Positions 17,871 through 26,771 of a DNA stretch of 64,000 nucleotides are shown in pieces. Position 1 is the stretch's first letter. The number at the start of each line of letters is the position of its first letter. Source of the stretch: Aquimarina brevivitae (GTDB taxonomy: Bacteria; Bacteroidota; Bacteroidia; Flavobacteriales; Flavobacteriaceae); NCBI RefSeq assembly GCF_004216895.1, contig NZ_SGXE01000002.1, forward strand, positions 806,001-870,000. Reading direction: 5' to 3'. Both the position numbers and the translations under genes were made by a program. The notes beneath the pieces were generated by a model. The model was not told where the DNA came from. It ran no database searches and saw only the letters and a program-made list of their open reading frames with translations.

Positions 17871-18275
17871 TTACTTAGTAGTTGATTTATCAAAATTAAT
17901 ACTGATAGAATTTACACAATACCGCTGTCCAGTTTCGGTTGGACCGTCATCAAATATGTGACCTAGATGACTACCGCAATTAGCACATAAGATTTCCGTT
18001 CGGATCATACCGTGTGAAGTATCTTTAACATACTCAACACTTCCTTCAATCGATTTATCAAAACTAGGCCAACCACATCCAGCATCAAATTTGGACTCAC
18101 TCGTAAATAAAGGTGTGTCACAAGCCATACAAGTATACGTGCCGTTTTCAAAATGAATGTTGTATTCACCGCTGAAAGGGCGTTCGGTTCCTTTTTGCCT
18201 TAGTATTTTATATTGCGCTTCAGTGAGTTGTTTTTTCCATTCCTCTTCAGATTTCTCTATTTTGTATTTTCCCAT
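17871..18275 (-). CDS. msrB: Peptide-methionine (R)-S-oxide reductase, cytoplasmic
   Basis: Reduces the R epimer of methionine sulfoxide in proteins. The 134 residues contain paired zinc cysteines (CMACDTP and CANCGSHLGHIFDDGP), the FDAGCGWPSFDK block and the catalytic Cys in RYCVNSISINF. There is no signal peptide, so it acts in the cytoplasm. It starts 2 nt after the stop of a second msrB gene that encodes an exported form, so one mRNA would protect both compartments. Confidence 0.96.
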   Translation of the reverse strand: MGKYKIEKSEEEWKKQLTEAQYKILRQKGTERPFSGEYNIHFENGTYTCMACDTPLFTSESKFDAGCGWPSFDKSIEGSVEYVKDTSHGMIRTEILCANCGSHLGHIFDDGPTETGQRYCVNSISINFDKSTTK

Positions 18276-18277
18276 TG

Positions 18278-18760
18278 TTATTTTTCTTTTGGTTTAAAAA
18301 CTAGTGCATCTCCATTAATACAATGTCTCATTCCTGTGGTTTCTCTTGGTCCGTCATTAAATATATGGCCAAGGTGACCACCACAAGTAGCGCACACGGC
18401 TTCGGTACGAGCATAGCCTAATTTATGGTCAATATCCTTGTCTACATTACCATCTATAGCTCTATCAAAACTTGGCCATCCGGTTCCACTATCAAACTTG
18501 TGTTCACCTTCATACAGCGGTGTATTGCAAGCAGCACAATAAAAAGTACCGCTGGTGTAAATTTTATTCAATGGGCTAGAAAACGGTCGTTCTGTTCCTT
18601 CCTGTCGTAGAACATAATACTGTTCTTTGGTCAATACTTCTTTCCATTCCTTATCGGATTTAGAAATTGGATACGTTTTTTCTTTAGCGTCGTTTTTCTG
18701 AGCAGTACCTGTACATCCGAATACAAGCGACAATAAGCTAAACAAGATTATATTTTTCAT
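18278..18760 (-). CDS. msrB: Peptide-methionine (R)-S-oxide reductase, lipoprotein form
   Basis: A 160-residue MsrB with an N-terminal lipoprotein signal (FGC at residues 14-16). The catalytic core is intact: CAACNTPLYEG and CATCGGHLGHIFNDGP zinc cysteines, FDSGTGWPSFD, and the catalytic Cys in MRHCINGDAL. In FDSGTGWPSF the extra Cys seen in the neighbouring MsrB (FDAGCGWPSF) is Thr. That loop Cys is the usual resolving position, so the two enzymes may regenerate differently. It is probably anchored in the periplasm or outer membrane and repairs envelope proteins. Confidence 0.94.
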   Translation of the reverse strand: MKNIILFSLLSLVFGCTGTAQKNDAKEKTYPISKSDKEWKEVLTKEQYYVLRQEGTERPFSSPLNKIYTSGTFYCAACNTPLYEGEHKFDSGTGWPSFDRAIDGNVDKDIDHKLGYARTEAVCATCGGHLGHIFNDGPRETTGMRHCINGDALVFKPKEK

Positions 18761-18815
18761 AATTTCTTTTTTATATGGGTCGTTTATAATGTTTTTACCT
18801 AACAGTGATCTGGTA

Positions 18816-19688
18816 TTACGATTTTGTTAAAAAGTTTACAACTTTAGTAATGACTTGAGCATCCCCAAGAATTTTTCGGTGGCCTAAGGTTGTAGTTAAA
18901 AATAAATCACTATCAGGCAAACTTTGGTGAATTTGTTCAGCACAGCTGTAATGTACATCTACGTCATCCTTGTCGTGAACCACTAGGGTAGGTACCTTAA
19001 CCTGCTTAGCAGACAAAGCTCCTGAATAACTATCTAGATCTTCCCCAAACTTGGTGTCAAAATAGTTTTTCATAAGCTTACCTACTTTTTGACTCAGTTG
19101 TATATTACTAATAAAATCCTTGACAATTTCTGTTACACTATTTGCGGTTCCTATTATTACTAATTTTTTAATAGAAAGACCATCTTTAGTTGCTCTAAGT
19201 AAAGACATTCCTCCTAATGAATGGCCTATTGCGGCTTCAAAAGGTCCGTAGAGCTCTTCGAGATAATGTATAGTTTCTATAAAGTGCGGCATCATAGACC
19301 ACTTACCAGGAGAACGTCCGTGCGCTGGAGCATCAAAACTTATGGTGCTGTATCCGTTGGCTAGGAGTTGATCTGCAATTTTAGATAATTGTGTGCCACT
19401 ACCGGACCAACCGTGCGCCAGTAAAATTTTCTTATCAGATGTACCATACTTGTAAACGATTACTTCTCTATTTATGCGGGGAACAAGAACTTTTTCTTTT
19501 TCACTCTTTTCATACATTGTACGCTCTCTTTTGGGCATTTCATAACTAAAAGGTGTTAAAAAGATTCTTGCTGCAAACCGTGAAGCTAAAAATGGGGAAA
19601 TAAAATTTAAAAGCTTACCTGTTTTGATAATCCATTGTGGTATTAGTAAGGATTGTACAGGTAAAGTATCTTTATCCAGTTGATTCAT
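18816..19688 (-). CDS. Alpha/beta hydrolase
   Basis: A 290-residue serine hydrolase of the alpha/beta fold. LLAHGWSGSGTQ forms the oxyanion-side loop (about 110), IGHSLGGMSLL is the nucleophile elbow (Ser about 169), VHDKDDVDVHY supplies the acid (about 250), and TLGHRKIL the catalytic His (about 271). The catalytic triad is complete. There is no signal peptide, so it is cytoplasmic; the substrate is unknown. It is divergent from the helicase gene. Confidence 0.88.
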   Translation of the reverse strand: MNQLDKDTLPVQSLLIPQWIIKTGKLLNFISPFLASRFAARIFLTPFSYEMPKRERTMYEKSEKEKVLVPRINREVIVYKYGTSDKKILLAHGWSGSGTQLSKIADQLLANGYSTISFDAPAHGRSPGKWSMMPHFIETIHYLEELYGPFEAAIGHSLGGMSLLRATKDGLSIKKLVIIGTANSVTEIVKDFISNIQLSQKVGKLMKNYFDTKFGEDLDSYSGALSAKQVKVPTLVVHDKDDVDVHYSCAEQIHQSLPDSDLFLTTTLGHRKILGDAQVITKVVNFLTKS

Positions 19689-19838
19689 TGTTAAACTAAT
19701 AATGTGTTTAAAATTACAGCTTCCTTGTTTTTATAGAGAACAATTAAGATTAATTAACAAATATGCTTTGGATTTTAGTAAAATAGATATTTTCCAAAAT
19801 TAGCAAGCTCAGATTTTCTTTTAACCTGATAAAGTCCG

Positions 19839-19846
19839 TAATTTTG
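19839..19846 (+). promoter_or_regulatory. -10 element of the helicase gene
   Basis: TAATTTTG matches TAnnTTTG and lies 24 nt before the helicase start. The -33 region is TTT rather than TTG. Confidence 0.4.
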
Positions 19847-19870
19847 TAGCTTATTTTTTCAGACAACACA

Positions 19871-21388
19871 ATGAAGGTAGATACAACGGAACTAGATAAA
19901 CAAGAAAAGGAATTATACGATTATCAAAAACGAGATATTGATAAAGTCTTCTCTAGACTTGAAAAATATAATGATAATTATAATTTATTGTATCAGCTTC
20001 CTACTGGTGGTGGTAAAACGGTGATATTTTCTGATATTGTAAGAAGGTATATTGAAACCAGAGGTAAAAAAGTGGTTGTTTTAACACATAGAATTGAGTT
20101 GTGTGCGCAGACTTCCAATATGCTTTCCGAATTTAATGTTAAAAATAAAATTATCAATAGCTCCGTTAAAGAACTTGAAGATCAGGATGAGTACATGTGT
20201 TTTGTGGCGATGGTGGAAACCTTAAACAATCGCCTTAATGATGATAAGCTAGAGCTAAGAGATGTTGGAATGGTTATTATCGATGAGGCTCATTACAATT
20301 CCTTTAGAAAGTTATTTAAGTTTTTCAAAGGGTGTTTTATTCTTGGGGTAACTGCAACCCCATTGAGTTCTAATATGAAACTTCCTATGAAAGACAAGTA
20401 TTATGAACTCATCACGGGTGATACCATAAACAGTCTTATTGAAAAAGGATTTTTGGCGAAACCGGTCACCTATACTTATGATGTTGGATTAGGGTCATTA
20501 AAAATAGGAATGAATGGTGATTATACCGTTAAATCTTCAGAAGATTTGTACGGTAACTCTTTAATGCAAGAAAAACTGCTCAAAGCTTATGAAGAGCGAG
20601 CTAAAGGCAAAAAGACGTTGATCTTTAACAATGGAATTAATACCTCTATCCAAGTTTACGAAACCTTTAAACACGAAGGATATCCTATTAGACATTTAGA
20701 TAATACAAACAGTAAACAGGAGCGGAGTGATATTTTAGAATGGTTCAAAAATACAGACGATGCCATCTTGACTTCAGTTAGTATATTAACTACTGGATTT
20801 GATGAACCAACCGTAGAAACTGTTATATTAAATAGAGCAACGAAATCATTGACCCTTTATTTTCAAATGATTGGTAGAGCTTCGAGAATTTTACCGGAGA
20901 AGAAAGAATTTTCAATCATTGACCTAGGTAATAATACAGCTCGATTCGGATTGTGGAATTCAGGAGTGAATTGGCAGTCGATTTTTAGAAATCCTGATTT
21001 TTATTATGATAATCTGGTTGCGGATGAGGAAATTGAAAGAAATTTTAAATACGTAATGCCAGATGATGTTAGGAAAGAATTCAAAAACTCTGAAATAACA
21101 GAGTTTGATATAGAAGAAGAATACGCAAAAACCAAGCGCTTTAATAGAAGAAGCATGACGGTCATCGAAAAATCGGTAGAACAACACGCTAAAATGTGTA
21201 AAGAAAATAGCGAAGATGTTTTTGATGCTAGAATTTTAAGTAGATTATTAAAAGATGATATCGAATATAGAGTCCGTAGATATTCCTATTGTATTAGTAA
21301 GAGTACCAAGAACTACAGGGATTGGTTAGAAGAAGAATATAAGCGTAAGTTGCGTACTAAAATCAATCAACTTTTTATTGGTGAATAA
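19871..21388 (+). CDS. DEAD/DEAH-box superfamily II helicase
   Basis: A 505-residue SF2 helicase. Motif I PTGGGKT ends at residue 50, motif II is IIDEAH near 137, motif III GVTATP near 158, and motif VI QMIGRASR near 335. It resembles the RAD25/SSL2-like SF2 enzymes often named plainly DEAD/DEAH helicase. The last 130 residues are highly charged with no recognised domain. It stands alone, with no nuclease, methylase or other defence gene beside it, so a restriction or defence role is not supported here. Its exact substrate is unknown. Confidence 0.88.
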   Translation: MKVDTTELDKQEKELYDYQKRDIDKVFSRLEKYNDNYNLLYQLPTGGGKTVIFSDIVRRYIETRGKKVVVLTHRIELCAQTSNMLSEFNVKNKIINSSVKELEDQDEYMCFVAMVETLNNRLNDDKLELRDVGMVIIDEAHYNSFRKLFKFFKGCFILGVTATPLSSNMKLPMKDKYYELITGDTINSLIEKGFLAKPVTYTYDVGLGSLKIGMNGDYTVKSSEDLYGNSLMQEKLLKAYEERAKGKKTLIFNNGINTSIQVYETFKHEGYPIRHLDNTNSKQERSDILEWFKNTDDAILTSVSILTTGFDEPTVETVILNRATKSLTLYFQMIGRASRILPEKKEFSIIDLGNNTARFGLWNSGVNWQSIFRNPDFYYDNLVADEEIERNFKYVMPDDVRKEFKNSEITEFDIEEEYAKTKRFNRRSMTVIEKSVEQHAKMCKENSEDVFDARILSRLLKDDIEYRVRRYSYCISKSTKNYRDWLEEEYKRKLRTKINQLFIGE

Positions 21389-21577
21389 GCTATTGAATAT
21401 CAATATACTATTCTGTTATTGATTTGTAATTATCATAATTTTTAGTTCTAAACTCAATTTTTAAGTTTTTCATCTATTTAACTTTTTCGTTCATCGAAAA
21501 GGTGAAACAACAGTGTTTTATTGTTAAATACTTAACTATATTTATAGAATTGTATTAATAATTAAAACACTCAACAC

Positions 21578-22402
21578 ATGAAAACTTTTAAAAATTTATG
21601 GGTACTAGCACTAAGTTGTACCTTACTTTTTTCTTGTACTACATCAGAAGAGGACTTAACTACCCAGTCAGAAGTACCACAAGATGTCCTAGCAAAATTA
21701 ACTGCTGCCCATTTTGATACCAGTGGAGCAAAACTTACCCATTTTATGGGAGAAGATGGTGTAGCTGTAGAAGACATGTTTTTTTCCTTTGCACAGATTG
21801 ATGAATTAGCAAGCGAAGCTCAGCAGCCATTTCAAAAACATTACCGCACCAGTAATTTAGTTACTGGTCTACCAAGACAGATTACGGTAAGCGTAGATCC
21901 TAATTTGGGAAATTTAGGATCTGATGCATTAGATGCAATGATCGCTATGTATAATGCGGAAAACCTTCAGTTAAACTTTACAAGAGTAAATTTTGGCGGA
22001 AAAGGAAAAAATAAAGCTGATATTGAAGTGACTGAATTTTATGAATTAGAGTCCGGTGGATTTATCACGCTTGGTAGAGCTGCAGGATTTCCAACAAGAA
22101 AAGGAGATCCAGCAAAAGGGTTTGGAATCAATAGTAGATGGTTTGAGTTGTTAAACCCATCTTTAGCAGAGGTTACAGGAACTATGGCTCACGAAGTAGG
22201 GCACTGTATCGGTTTTAGACACACAGACTATATGACCAGAGAAAGCTGTGGTCAAAATATTAATGAAGGCAGCGCTAGAGTAGGAGCCATCTACATCGAA
22301 GGCACACCAACAGGATCTGATGCTACCTCATTAATGCAAGCTTGTGGACCTGCAGATAGATTTAATGCTAATGACAAAATCGCTTTAGACGTACTATATT
22401 AG
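21578..22402 (+). CDS. M57-family (HEIGH-type) metalloprotease lipoprotein
   Basis: A 274-residue lipoprotein (lipobox ending FSC at 20) with a zincin active site HEVGHCIGFRH near residue 208, the extended HExxHxxGxxH form of family M57. A pro-region of about 90 residues precedes the catalytic part, which begins RQITVSVDPNL. Two cysteines after the zinc site (SCGQ and QACG) probably form a disulfide, consistent with export. It is the first of two tandem paralogues; a terminator separates them. These proteases are known in Bacteroidota and myxobacteria; their substrates are not established. Confidence 0.9.
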   Translation: MKTFKNLWVLALSCTLLFSCTTSEEDLTTQSEVPQDVLAKLTAAHFDTSGAKLTHFMGEDGVAVEDMFFSFAQIDELASEAQQPFQKHYRTSNLVTGLPRQITVSVDPNLGNLGSDALDAMIAMYNAENLQLNFTRVNFGGKGKNKADIEVTEFYELESGGFITLGRAAGFPTRKGDPAKGFGINSRWFELLNPSLAEVTGTMAHEVGHCIGFRHTDYMTRESCGQNINEGSARVGAIYIEGTPTGSDATSLMQACGPADRFNANDKIALDVLY

Positions 22403-22426
22403 CACTGTAGATCTATTTAATTCTAG

Positions 22427-22457
22427 AAAAACAAGGCTTCTTAGGCCTTGTTTTTTT
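22427..22457 (+). terminator. Intrinsic terminator between the two M57 genes
   Basis: Stem AAAACAAGGC with GCCTTGTTTT around a short loop, ending in seven T. Confidence 0.85.
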
Positions 22458-22646
22458 ATACTGAATATTATTTGTAAGATAAAACCTCCTGTTATTTAAT
22501 AAATTTTTAAAAATTTTAAAAATTTGGTAATTATATGGAAATAATAATCCTTTTGATCAATTATGTTAAAATTAGTTTACGGTATAATAATCATGCAAGC
22601 AATGCCGTTACAAATTGAGAAATGTAACTTAAAACCCAAATTTCAA

Positions 22647-23489
22647 ATGAAAAAGAAAAATCTTTTAGCAGTTTTAGGAACTGCATTATTAGTAAGTTTT
22701 ACACTGACTTCTTGTCAAAATGATAGTGAATCAGATGAAGTACAAAGTATAGATCCATCTATCTTGTCCAAACTAAATAGCTTAGGATTCGATACATCAG
22801 ATACTTTTGAAGATACGTTCAATGGTAAAACAGGATATGTAGTGGAGCGCGATATATTTTTAACCAAAGAAGATATTGCTAATTTATCTACAACCAAAAA
22901 CCTGGATGGTCACGACATTAACGAAAAACATTATAGTACCAATAATTTAGTAAGTGCTCCCCGAGTAGTTAACGTTTATATGGATGTAGAGTTTAATTCA
23001 ACTATGCAGGCTGCCTTTGATGACGCCTTAAACCGTTATAATTCGTTAGGCTTAGATTTAACTTTTCAAAGAGCGACAAGTGAAGGAGCGGATATTGATA
23101 TTTTAGCAGAAAAGTTGAAAAGAGCACCAGGAGGATTTGTAATTTTAGGAAGAAGTGCTGGTTTCCCAGATGCAAATGGAGACCCTGCAACGCCAATTGT
23201 GTTAAACTCTGATATCTATAATCCTCGTAGAGGTGGTATACCCGCTGATGCCGCGACTGTTATTGCACATGAGATAGGTCACGCAATAGGATTTAGACAC
23301 ACAGACTATTTTGATCGTTCATTTAGTTGTGGTCAAGGTGGCGATGAGGGAGACGCTGGTGTTGGTGCTGTTTATATTCCAGGTACACCCGCAGGACCAG
23401 AAAATGGATCTTGGATGTTGGCGTGTAGTAATGGAACGGATAGACCATTTACATCTGGTGATGTAACTGCCTTACAAACATTGTATTAG
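22647..23489 (+). CDS. M57-family (HEIGH-type) metalloprotease lipoprotein, second copy
   Basis: A 280-residue paralogue of the gene at 21578. I start it at the ATG at 22647 because MKKKNLLAVLG begins a normal lipoprotein signal (lipobox ending TSC), whereas the longer frame from 22563 would put 28 odd residues in front. The active site is HEIGHAIGFRHTDYF, followed by SFSCGQGGDEGDAGVGAVYIPGTP, and a second Cys in MLACSNG. It has the same order of blocks as its neighbour, but the pro-regions have diverged strongly, which suggests different inhibition or targets. Confidence 0.9.
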   Translation: MKKKNLLAVLGTALLVSFTLTSCQNDSESDEVQSIDPSILSKLNSLGFDTSDTFEDTFNGKTGYVVERDIFLTKEDIANLSTTKNLDGHDINEKHYSTNNLVSAPRVVNVYMDVEFNSTMQAAFDDALNRYNSLGLDLTFQRATSEGADIDILAEKLKRAPGGFVILGRSAGFPDANGDPATPIVLNSDIYNPRRGGIPADAATVIAHEIGHAIGFRHTDYFDRSFSCGQGGDEGDAGVGAVYIPGTPAGPENGSWMLACSNGTDRPFTSGDVTALQTLY

Positions 23490-23525
23490 GAGATAAACAA
23501 AACTGTTTAATCTGTGATATATTAG

Positions 23526-23566
23526 AAAATCAGGAGCTGTTTTATAAGGCTCCTGATTTTTTTTAT
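23526..23566 (+). terminator. Intrinsic terminator after second M57 gene
   Basis: A 12-bp perfect stem (23526-23537 with 23549-23560) ending GCTCCTGATTTT and followed by more T. Confidence 0.88.
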
Positions 23567-23637
23567 GCTTTGCTGTAACAATATTGTGATTCATTCGTCA
23601 TATGGTTGTAGAAGTTAGTTAACAAGAGTGTAAAAGG

Positions 23638-23670
23638 GCGTTGCTCCTGGTTACTGGGAGAAATGCTTTT
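23638..23670 (+). terminator. Hairpin with T tract in non-coding DNA
   Basis: Stem GCGTTGCTCC (23638-23647) with GGAGAAATGC (23657-23666), one mismatch, 9-nt loop, then five T. It looks like an intrinsic terminator, but no gene precedes it after the M57 terminator 70 nt upstream. It could end a short unannotated RNA. Confidence 0.5.
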
Positions 23671-23748
23671 TAAAATAAAACACTACTTTATCGGTCAATC
23701 AGAAAACGATTGCTTTAACTTACAATTTAATTTTTTACGTTATAAAAG

Positions 23749-23785
23749 AGCGTTTATCTTGATACTCTCGGGATGAGCGCTTTTT
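23749..23785 (+). repeat. REP-like hairpin with T tract upstream of methyltransferase gene
   Basis: AGCGTTTATC (23749-23758) pairs with GATGAGCGCT (23772-23781) over 10 bp including two G-U pairs, loop of 13 nt, followed by TTTTT. The more GC-rich hairpin stands out from the surrounding AT-rich DNA and resembles dispersed palindromic elements of flavobacterial genomes, but no second copy is present in this window. A terminator function is equally possible. Confidence 0.45.
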
Positions 23786-23846
23786 AATTTTAGTACCTTC
23801 GTAGTATTCGAATAAATATAAAGTAGTCTTCCTTTTTTGGAGAATA

Positions 23847-25091
23847 ATGATAAAAAATATTAGTAATCTTGCTGCTATGAATCTTACCCCTACAGAATCC
23901 ATAGATAAAATTGCGATTAAGCTTACTCCAAAAGCTGAAAAATTCGTTAAAAAAGGGCATCCCTGGATCTTTGAAAGCAGCATCGTAAAACAAAATAAAG
24001 AAGGGAAGGCAGGTGATCTTTGTATAATTTTCGACCAAAGTAAAAATAACTTTTTAGCCTGTGGGTTGTATGATCCTGACTCCCCGATCAGAATAAAAGT
24101 ATTGCAAGTGCATAAAGCAGCGACCATAAACGAGCATTGGTTTCAGCAAAAAATAGTGGCTGCTTTTCATAAAAGGAGAGATTTATTACAAACAGATACC
24201 AATAGCTACCGTCTTATTTTTGGAGAAAATGATGGTTTGCCTGGTTTAATTGCGGATGTTTATGATACAGTTCTGGTACTAAAATTATATTCTTTTATTT
24301 GGTTTCCGTATTTGCACTGGATTGTAAAATCCTTGATCAAAGAATCTAATGCAAAGATTTGCGTATTAAGGCTTAGTAGAGCACTTCAAAAGAAAGAAAA
24401 CAGCCTGAAGCTTAAAGAGGGCGATGTGCTACACGGGGTTTTAGAAAATGAAGTGGTCATTTTTAAAGAACATGGAGTTCTTTTTTCGGCAAACGTAATT
24501 AAGGGGCATAAAACCGGATACTTTTTAGACCACAGACATAACCGAAAGCAGATAGGAGACTTAGCTGCCAATAAGACAGTTTTGGATGTGTTTTCATATG
24601 CGGGTGGTTTTTCAGTACACGCATTGGTAGGAGGCGCTAAAGAAGTTACTAGTATTGACATTAGTAAGCAAGCCTTAGCACTAGCCAAAGCCAACGCAAA
24701 TCTTAATGATTACAAAGGGACGCATCATACCATGGTTATTGATGCATTTGAAGGTTTAGCGCAGCTTATCCATCAGGGAAAGAAGTACGATATGGTTATC
24801 ATTGATCCTCCTTCATTTGCAAAACAAGAAATAGAAGTCCCTAAAGCTATCAAAAGTTACGAAAAACTAGCTGGGTTAGGAGCAGCACTAGTGAAAAATA
24901 AAGGGCTACTGGTTTTAGCTTCTTGTACCTCTCGAGTTTCGGCGGATGATTTTTTTAAGGTCAGTGAAAAAGGAATTGTAACTCAGGGGTTAACTTTTGA
25001 ATGTATTCAAAAAACATTTCACGATGATGATCACCCTATAGGTTTTCCAGAGGGGGCTTATTTAAAGTGCGGATACTACCGTATATCCTAA
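23847..25091 (+). CDS. Class I SAM-dependent rRNA methyltransferase (RlmI/RlmK-like)
   Basis: A 414-residue protein with an N-terminal PUA domain (IKLTPKAEKFVKKGHPWIFESS, about 29-50) and a Rossmann methyltransferase domain: GENDGLPGLIADVY near 128, GYFLDHRHNR near 227, VLDVFSYAGGFSVHAL (SAM site) near 247 and IIDPPSFAK near 317. The layout matches RlmI, the 23S rRNA m5C1962 methyltransferase; the exact base is inferred from homology. The start may be 23847 or the ATG at 23877, since the PUA domain begins well after both. The two hairpins at 23638 and 23749 lie just upstream. Confidence 0.9.
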   Translation: MIKNISNLAAMNLTPTESIDKIAIKLTPKAEKFVKKGHPWIFESSIVKQNKEGKAGDLCIIFDQSKNNFLACGLYDPDSPIRIKVLQVHKAATINEHWFQQKIVAAFHKRRDLLQTDTNSYRLIFGENDGLPGLIADVYDTVLVLKLYSFIWFPYLHWIVKSLIKESNAKICVLRLSRALQKKENSLKLKEGDVLHGVLENEVVIFKEHGVLFSANVIKGHKTGYFLDHRHNRKQIGDLAANKTVLDVFSYAGGFSVHALVGGAKEVTSIDISKQALALAKANANLNDYKGTHHTMVIDAFEGLAQLIHQGKKYDMVIIDPPSFAKQEIEVPKAIKSYEKLAGLGAALVKNKGLLVLASCTSRVSADDFFKVSEKGIVTQGLTFECIQKTFHDDDHPIGFPEGAYLKCGYYRIS

Positions 25092-25094
25092 AAA

Positions 25095-25118
25095 AAAGCA
25101 GCTAATGCTGCCTTATTT
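25095..25118 (-). terminator. Terminator between convergent methyltransferase and DUF2541 genes
   Basis: GCAGC-TAAT-GCTGC at 25098-25111. On the minus strand it is followed by eight T, so it serves the DUF2541 gene best; on the plus strand it leads to CTTATTTTT. Confidence 0.65.
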
Positions 25119-25532
25119 TTAATGTTTACCGTAGATATGAACTTTTCCTCTTCTTCGAGATCGGTTTTTAGTATCATAAATAAAAGTAATGTCTCGTATT
25201 ACTCTATGATTAACTATTAGGTCTATCACTCTAGTACTTGCACTTCTATTAAAATGATGGCGAAGTGATATTTCTTCCTTCTTACTATTACCATATTCAA
25301 CCACCATTTTATGTATATTGATCGAACCTCCGGTCACCTTTACTTTTAACTTTTTAAACACCCCTTTTTTAGCAGTTACCTTAACCACATCTCTGTCCAA
25401 CTTATAATTTACTGTACTACAACCCAAATACTCCCAATAGCTACTATGTGCTGCTTTAAAACTACTGCCAATCCATAGTAGCGCTATAAGAGAACTGAAA
25501 ATCATAACATGTTTTAACATCGTATTTTTCAT
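25119..25532 (-). CDS. DUF2541-family secreted protein
   Basis: A 137-residue protein with an N-terminal hydrophobic signal (about 8-28). The mature part shows the DUF2541 pattern: WEYLGCSTVNYKLDRD, then FKKLKVKVTGGSINIHKMVVEYGN and a final IRDITFIYDTKNRSRRRGKVHIYG. The family is uncharacterised, small and all-beta, exported to the periplasm. The fold suggests binding rather than catalysis. The C-terminus is very basic. Nothing nearby clarifies the role. Confidence 0.75.
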   Translation of the reverse strand: MKNTMLKHVMIFSSLIALLWIGSSFKAAHSSYWEYLGCSTVNYKLDRDVVKVTAKKGVFKKLKVKVTGGSINIHKMVVEYGNSKKEEISLRHHFNRSASTRVIDLIVNHRVIRDITFIYDTKNRSRRRGKVHIYGKH

Positions 25533-25597
25533 AACGTTTAGTTTAAAGATTTAGTAGTTAGACGCAACGAGGAGCTAAAGGTTTAATTGATACTTAA

Positions 25598-25632
25598 AAA
25601 AAGGGTAAGCAAATTTGCTTACCCTTTTTGAA
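25598..25632 (-). terminator. Strong terminator after the OmpA-like gene
   Basis: A perfect 32-bp palindrome (25598-25629, centre AAATTT) with flanking A and T runs. It lies just past the stop codon of the OmpA-like lipoprotein gene and can act in both directions. Confidence 0.85.
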
Positions 25633-25651
25633 AATAAAATAAAATTAGTGC

Positions 25652-26488
25652 TTATTCGTTGGCAGAGAGTAACGCAAAGAACTTGTCTAAGTTTGGTAAT
25701 AATACAATTCTAGTTCTGCGATTAGCGGCCATATTTTCTTTGCTGTCATTGGGTACTAATGGCTTGTAACTACTTCTACCTGATGCAATTAATTTCTCTG
25801 GAGCTACATCGTAAGTGTTTTGCAATTTTCTTACAATTGAGGTTGCTCTTTTAACACTAAGATCCCAGTTGTCTTCTAATACCGGAGTGTTGATTGTTCT
25901 TGGGTCTGTATGCCCTTCCACCATAACCTCGAGACTAGGCTCAGAGTTGATGACGTTTGCTAATTTTTGAAGTACATCATTAGCTTTATTGCTTACACGA
26001 TAGCTACCAGTGTTGAATAACAGTCTGTCTGAAATAGAAATCATCACCACAGTATTGTCAATATCTACGGATATATCGTCATCTTCTTTAAGATTACTAT
26101 CAAGAGAATTTCTTAGATTATAAGAAACCGCTAGATTCATAGAGTCTTCTAATGTTTTAGCTCCCTTCAATTTTTCAGGATCAACCTTAGTTAAGGTTTC
26201 TTTCATCTTATCTTTAGTGTTATTGGATAACACGGCAAGATCTTCTACCATTACCATTTTTTCGTTATTGGATTCCGTTAGCGTATTAATCTTTGCATTA
26301 TAGTCCGCTACACGAGCTTCAATTTTAGCAAATTTTGACTCTAACTCTTGTTTTTCTACGCTTGTACGCTGTAGATTACTTCTGGTATCCTGTAGCTCTT
26401 GCTCTAGTGCAACATACTTTTTCTTTGATACACAAGAAGTCAATAAAAATACCCCAGATAATGTGATTAATGTGAATGTTTTTTTCAT
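25652..26488 (-). CDS. OmpA-family lipoprotein with coiled coil
   Basis: A 278-residue lipoprotein (lipobox ending TSC at 19). Residues about 24-95 form a coiled coil rich in E, K and Q. The C-terminal OmpA domain (about 145-270) shows LLFNTGSYRVSNKANDVLQ, VEGHTDPRTI and AANRRTRIVLLP, the residues that bind peptidoglycan meso-diaminopimelate. It probably ties the outer membrane to the cell wall. The spacing between coiled coil and OmpA domain resembles flavobacterial motB-like or Pal-like lipoproteins; no flagellar or Tol genes are near. Confidence 0.9.
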   Translation of the reverse strand: MKKTFTLITLSGVFLLTSCVSKKKYVALEQELQDTRSNLQRTSVEKQELESKFAKIEARVADYNAKINTLTESNNEKMVMVEDLAVLSNNTKDKMKETLTKVDPEKLKGAKTLEDSMNLAVSYNLRNSLDSNLKEDDDISVDIDNTVVMISISDRLLFNTGSYRVSNKANDVLQKLANVINSEPSLEVMVEGHTDPRTINTPVLEDNWDLSVKRATSIVRKLQNTYDVAPEKLIASGRSSYKPLVPNDSKENMAANRRTRIVLLPNLDKFFALLSANE

Positions 26489-26771
26489 GGTTATTTAAAT
26501 TAGTTACTAATAGTTAAACTATCGACTTGCTAAATTATTGCTATGTGGTATCCCAAAATTATCACACAAAAACCTTAAGATTTGTTAATATTTTTTTTGA
26601 AGTCAAATCATATTTTATTGAGCTAATTGATATACAATATATTAAGTGATAGTTGTAATACAAAGCATCGAAGAAATACAAATTTTAAATAATCCATATA
26701 ATAATTTGTAACATTGCACTCAAACTACAGTCCTATGATGATAGGAAACAACTAATTATAATTGGGGAGCA

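Noticed and set aside
19871..21388. Helicase as part of a defence island
   Set aside because: No nuclease, methylase, toxin or phage-defence gene is close; it stands alone with its own -10 element.
23735..24127. Two minus-strand frames over the start of the methyltransferase gene
   Set aside because: Opposite to the PUA domain; no start context and no protein family.
25598..25629. Replication or recombination site at the 32-bp palindrome
   Set aside because: Position after a stop codon and flanking A/T runs fit a terminator.
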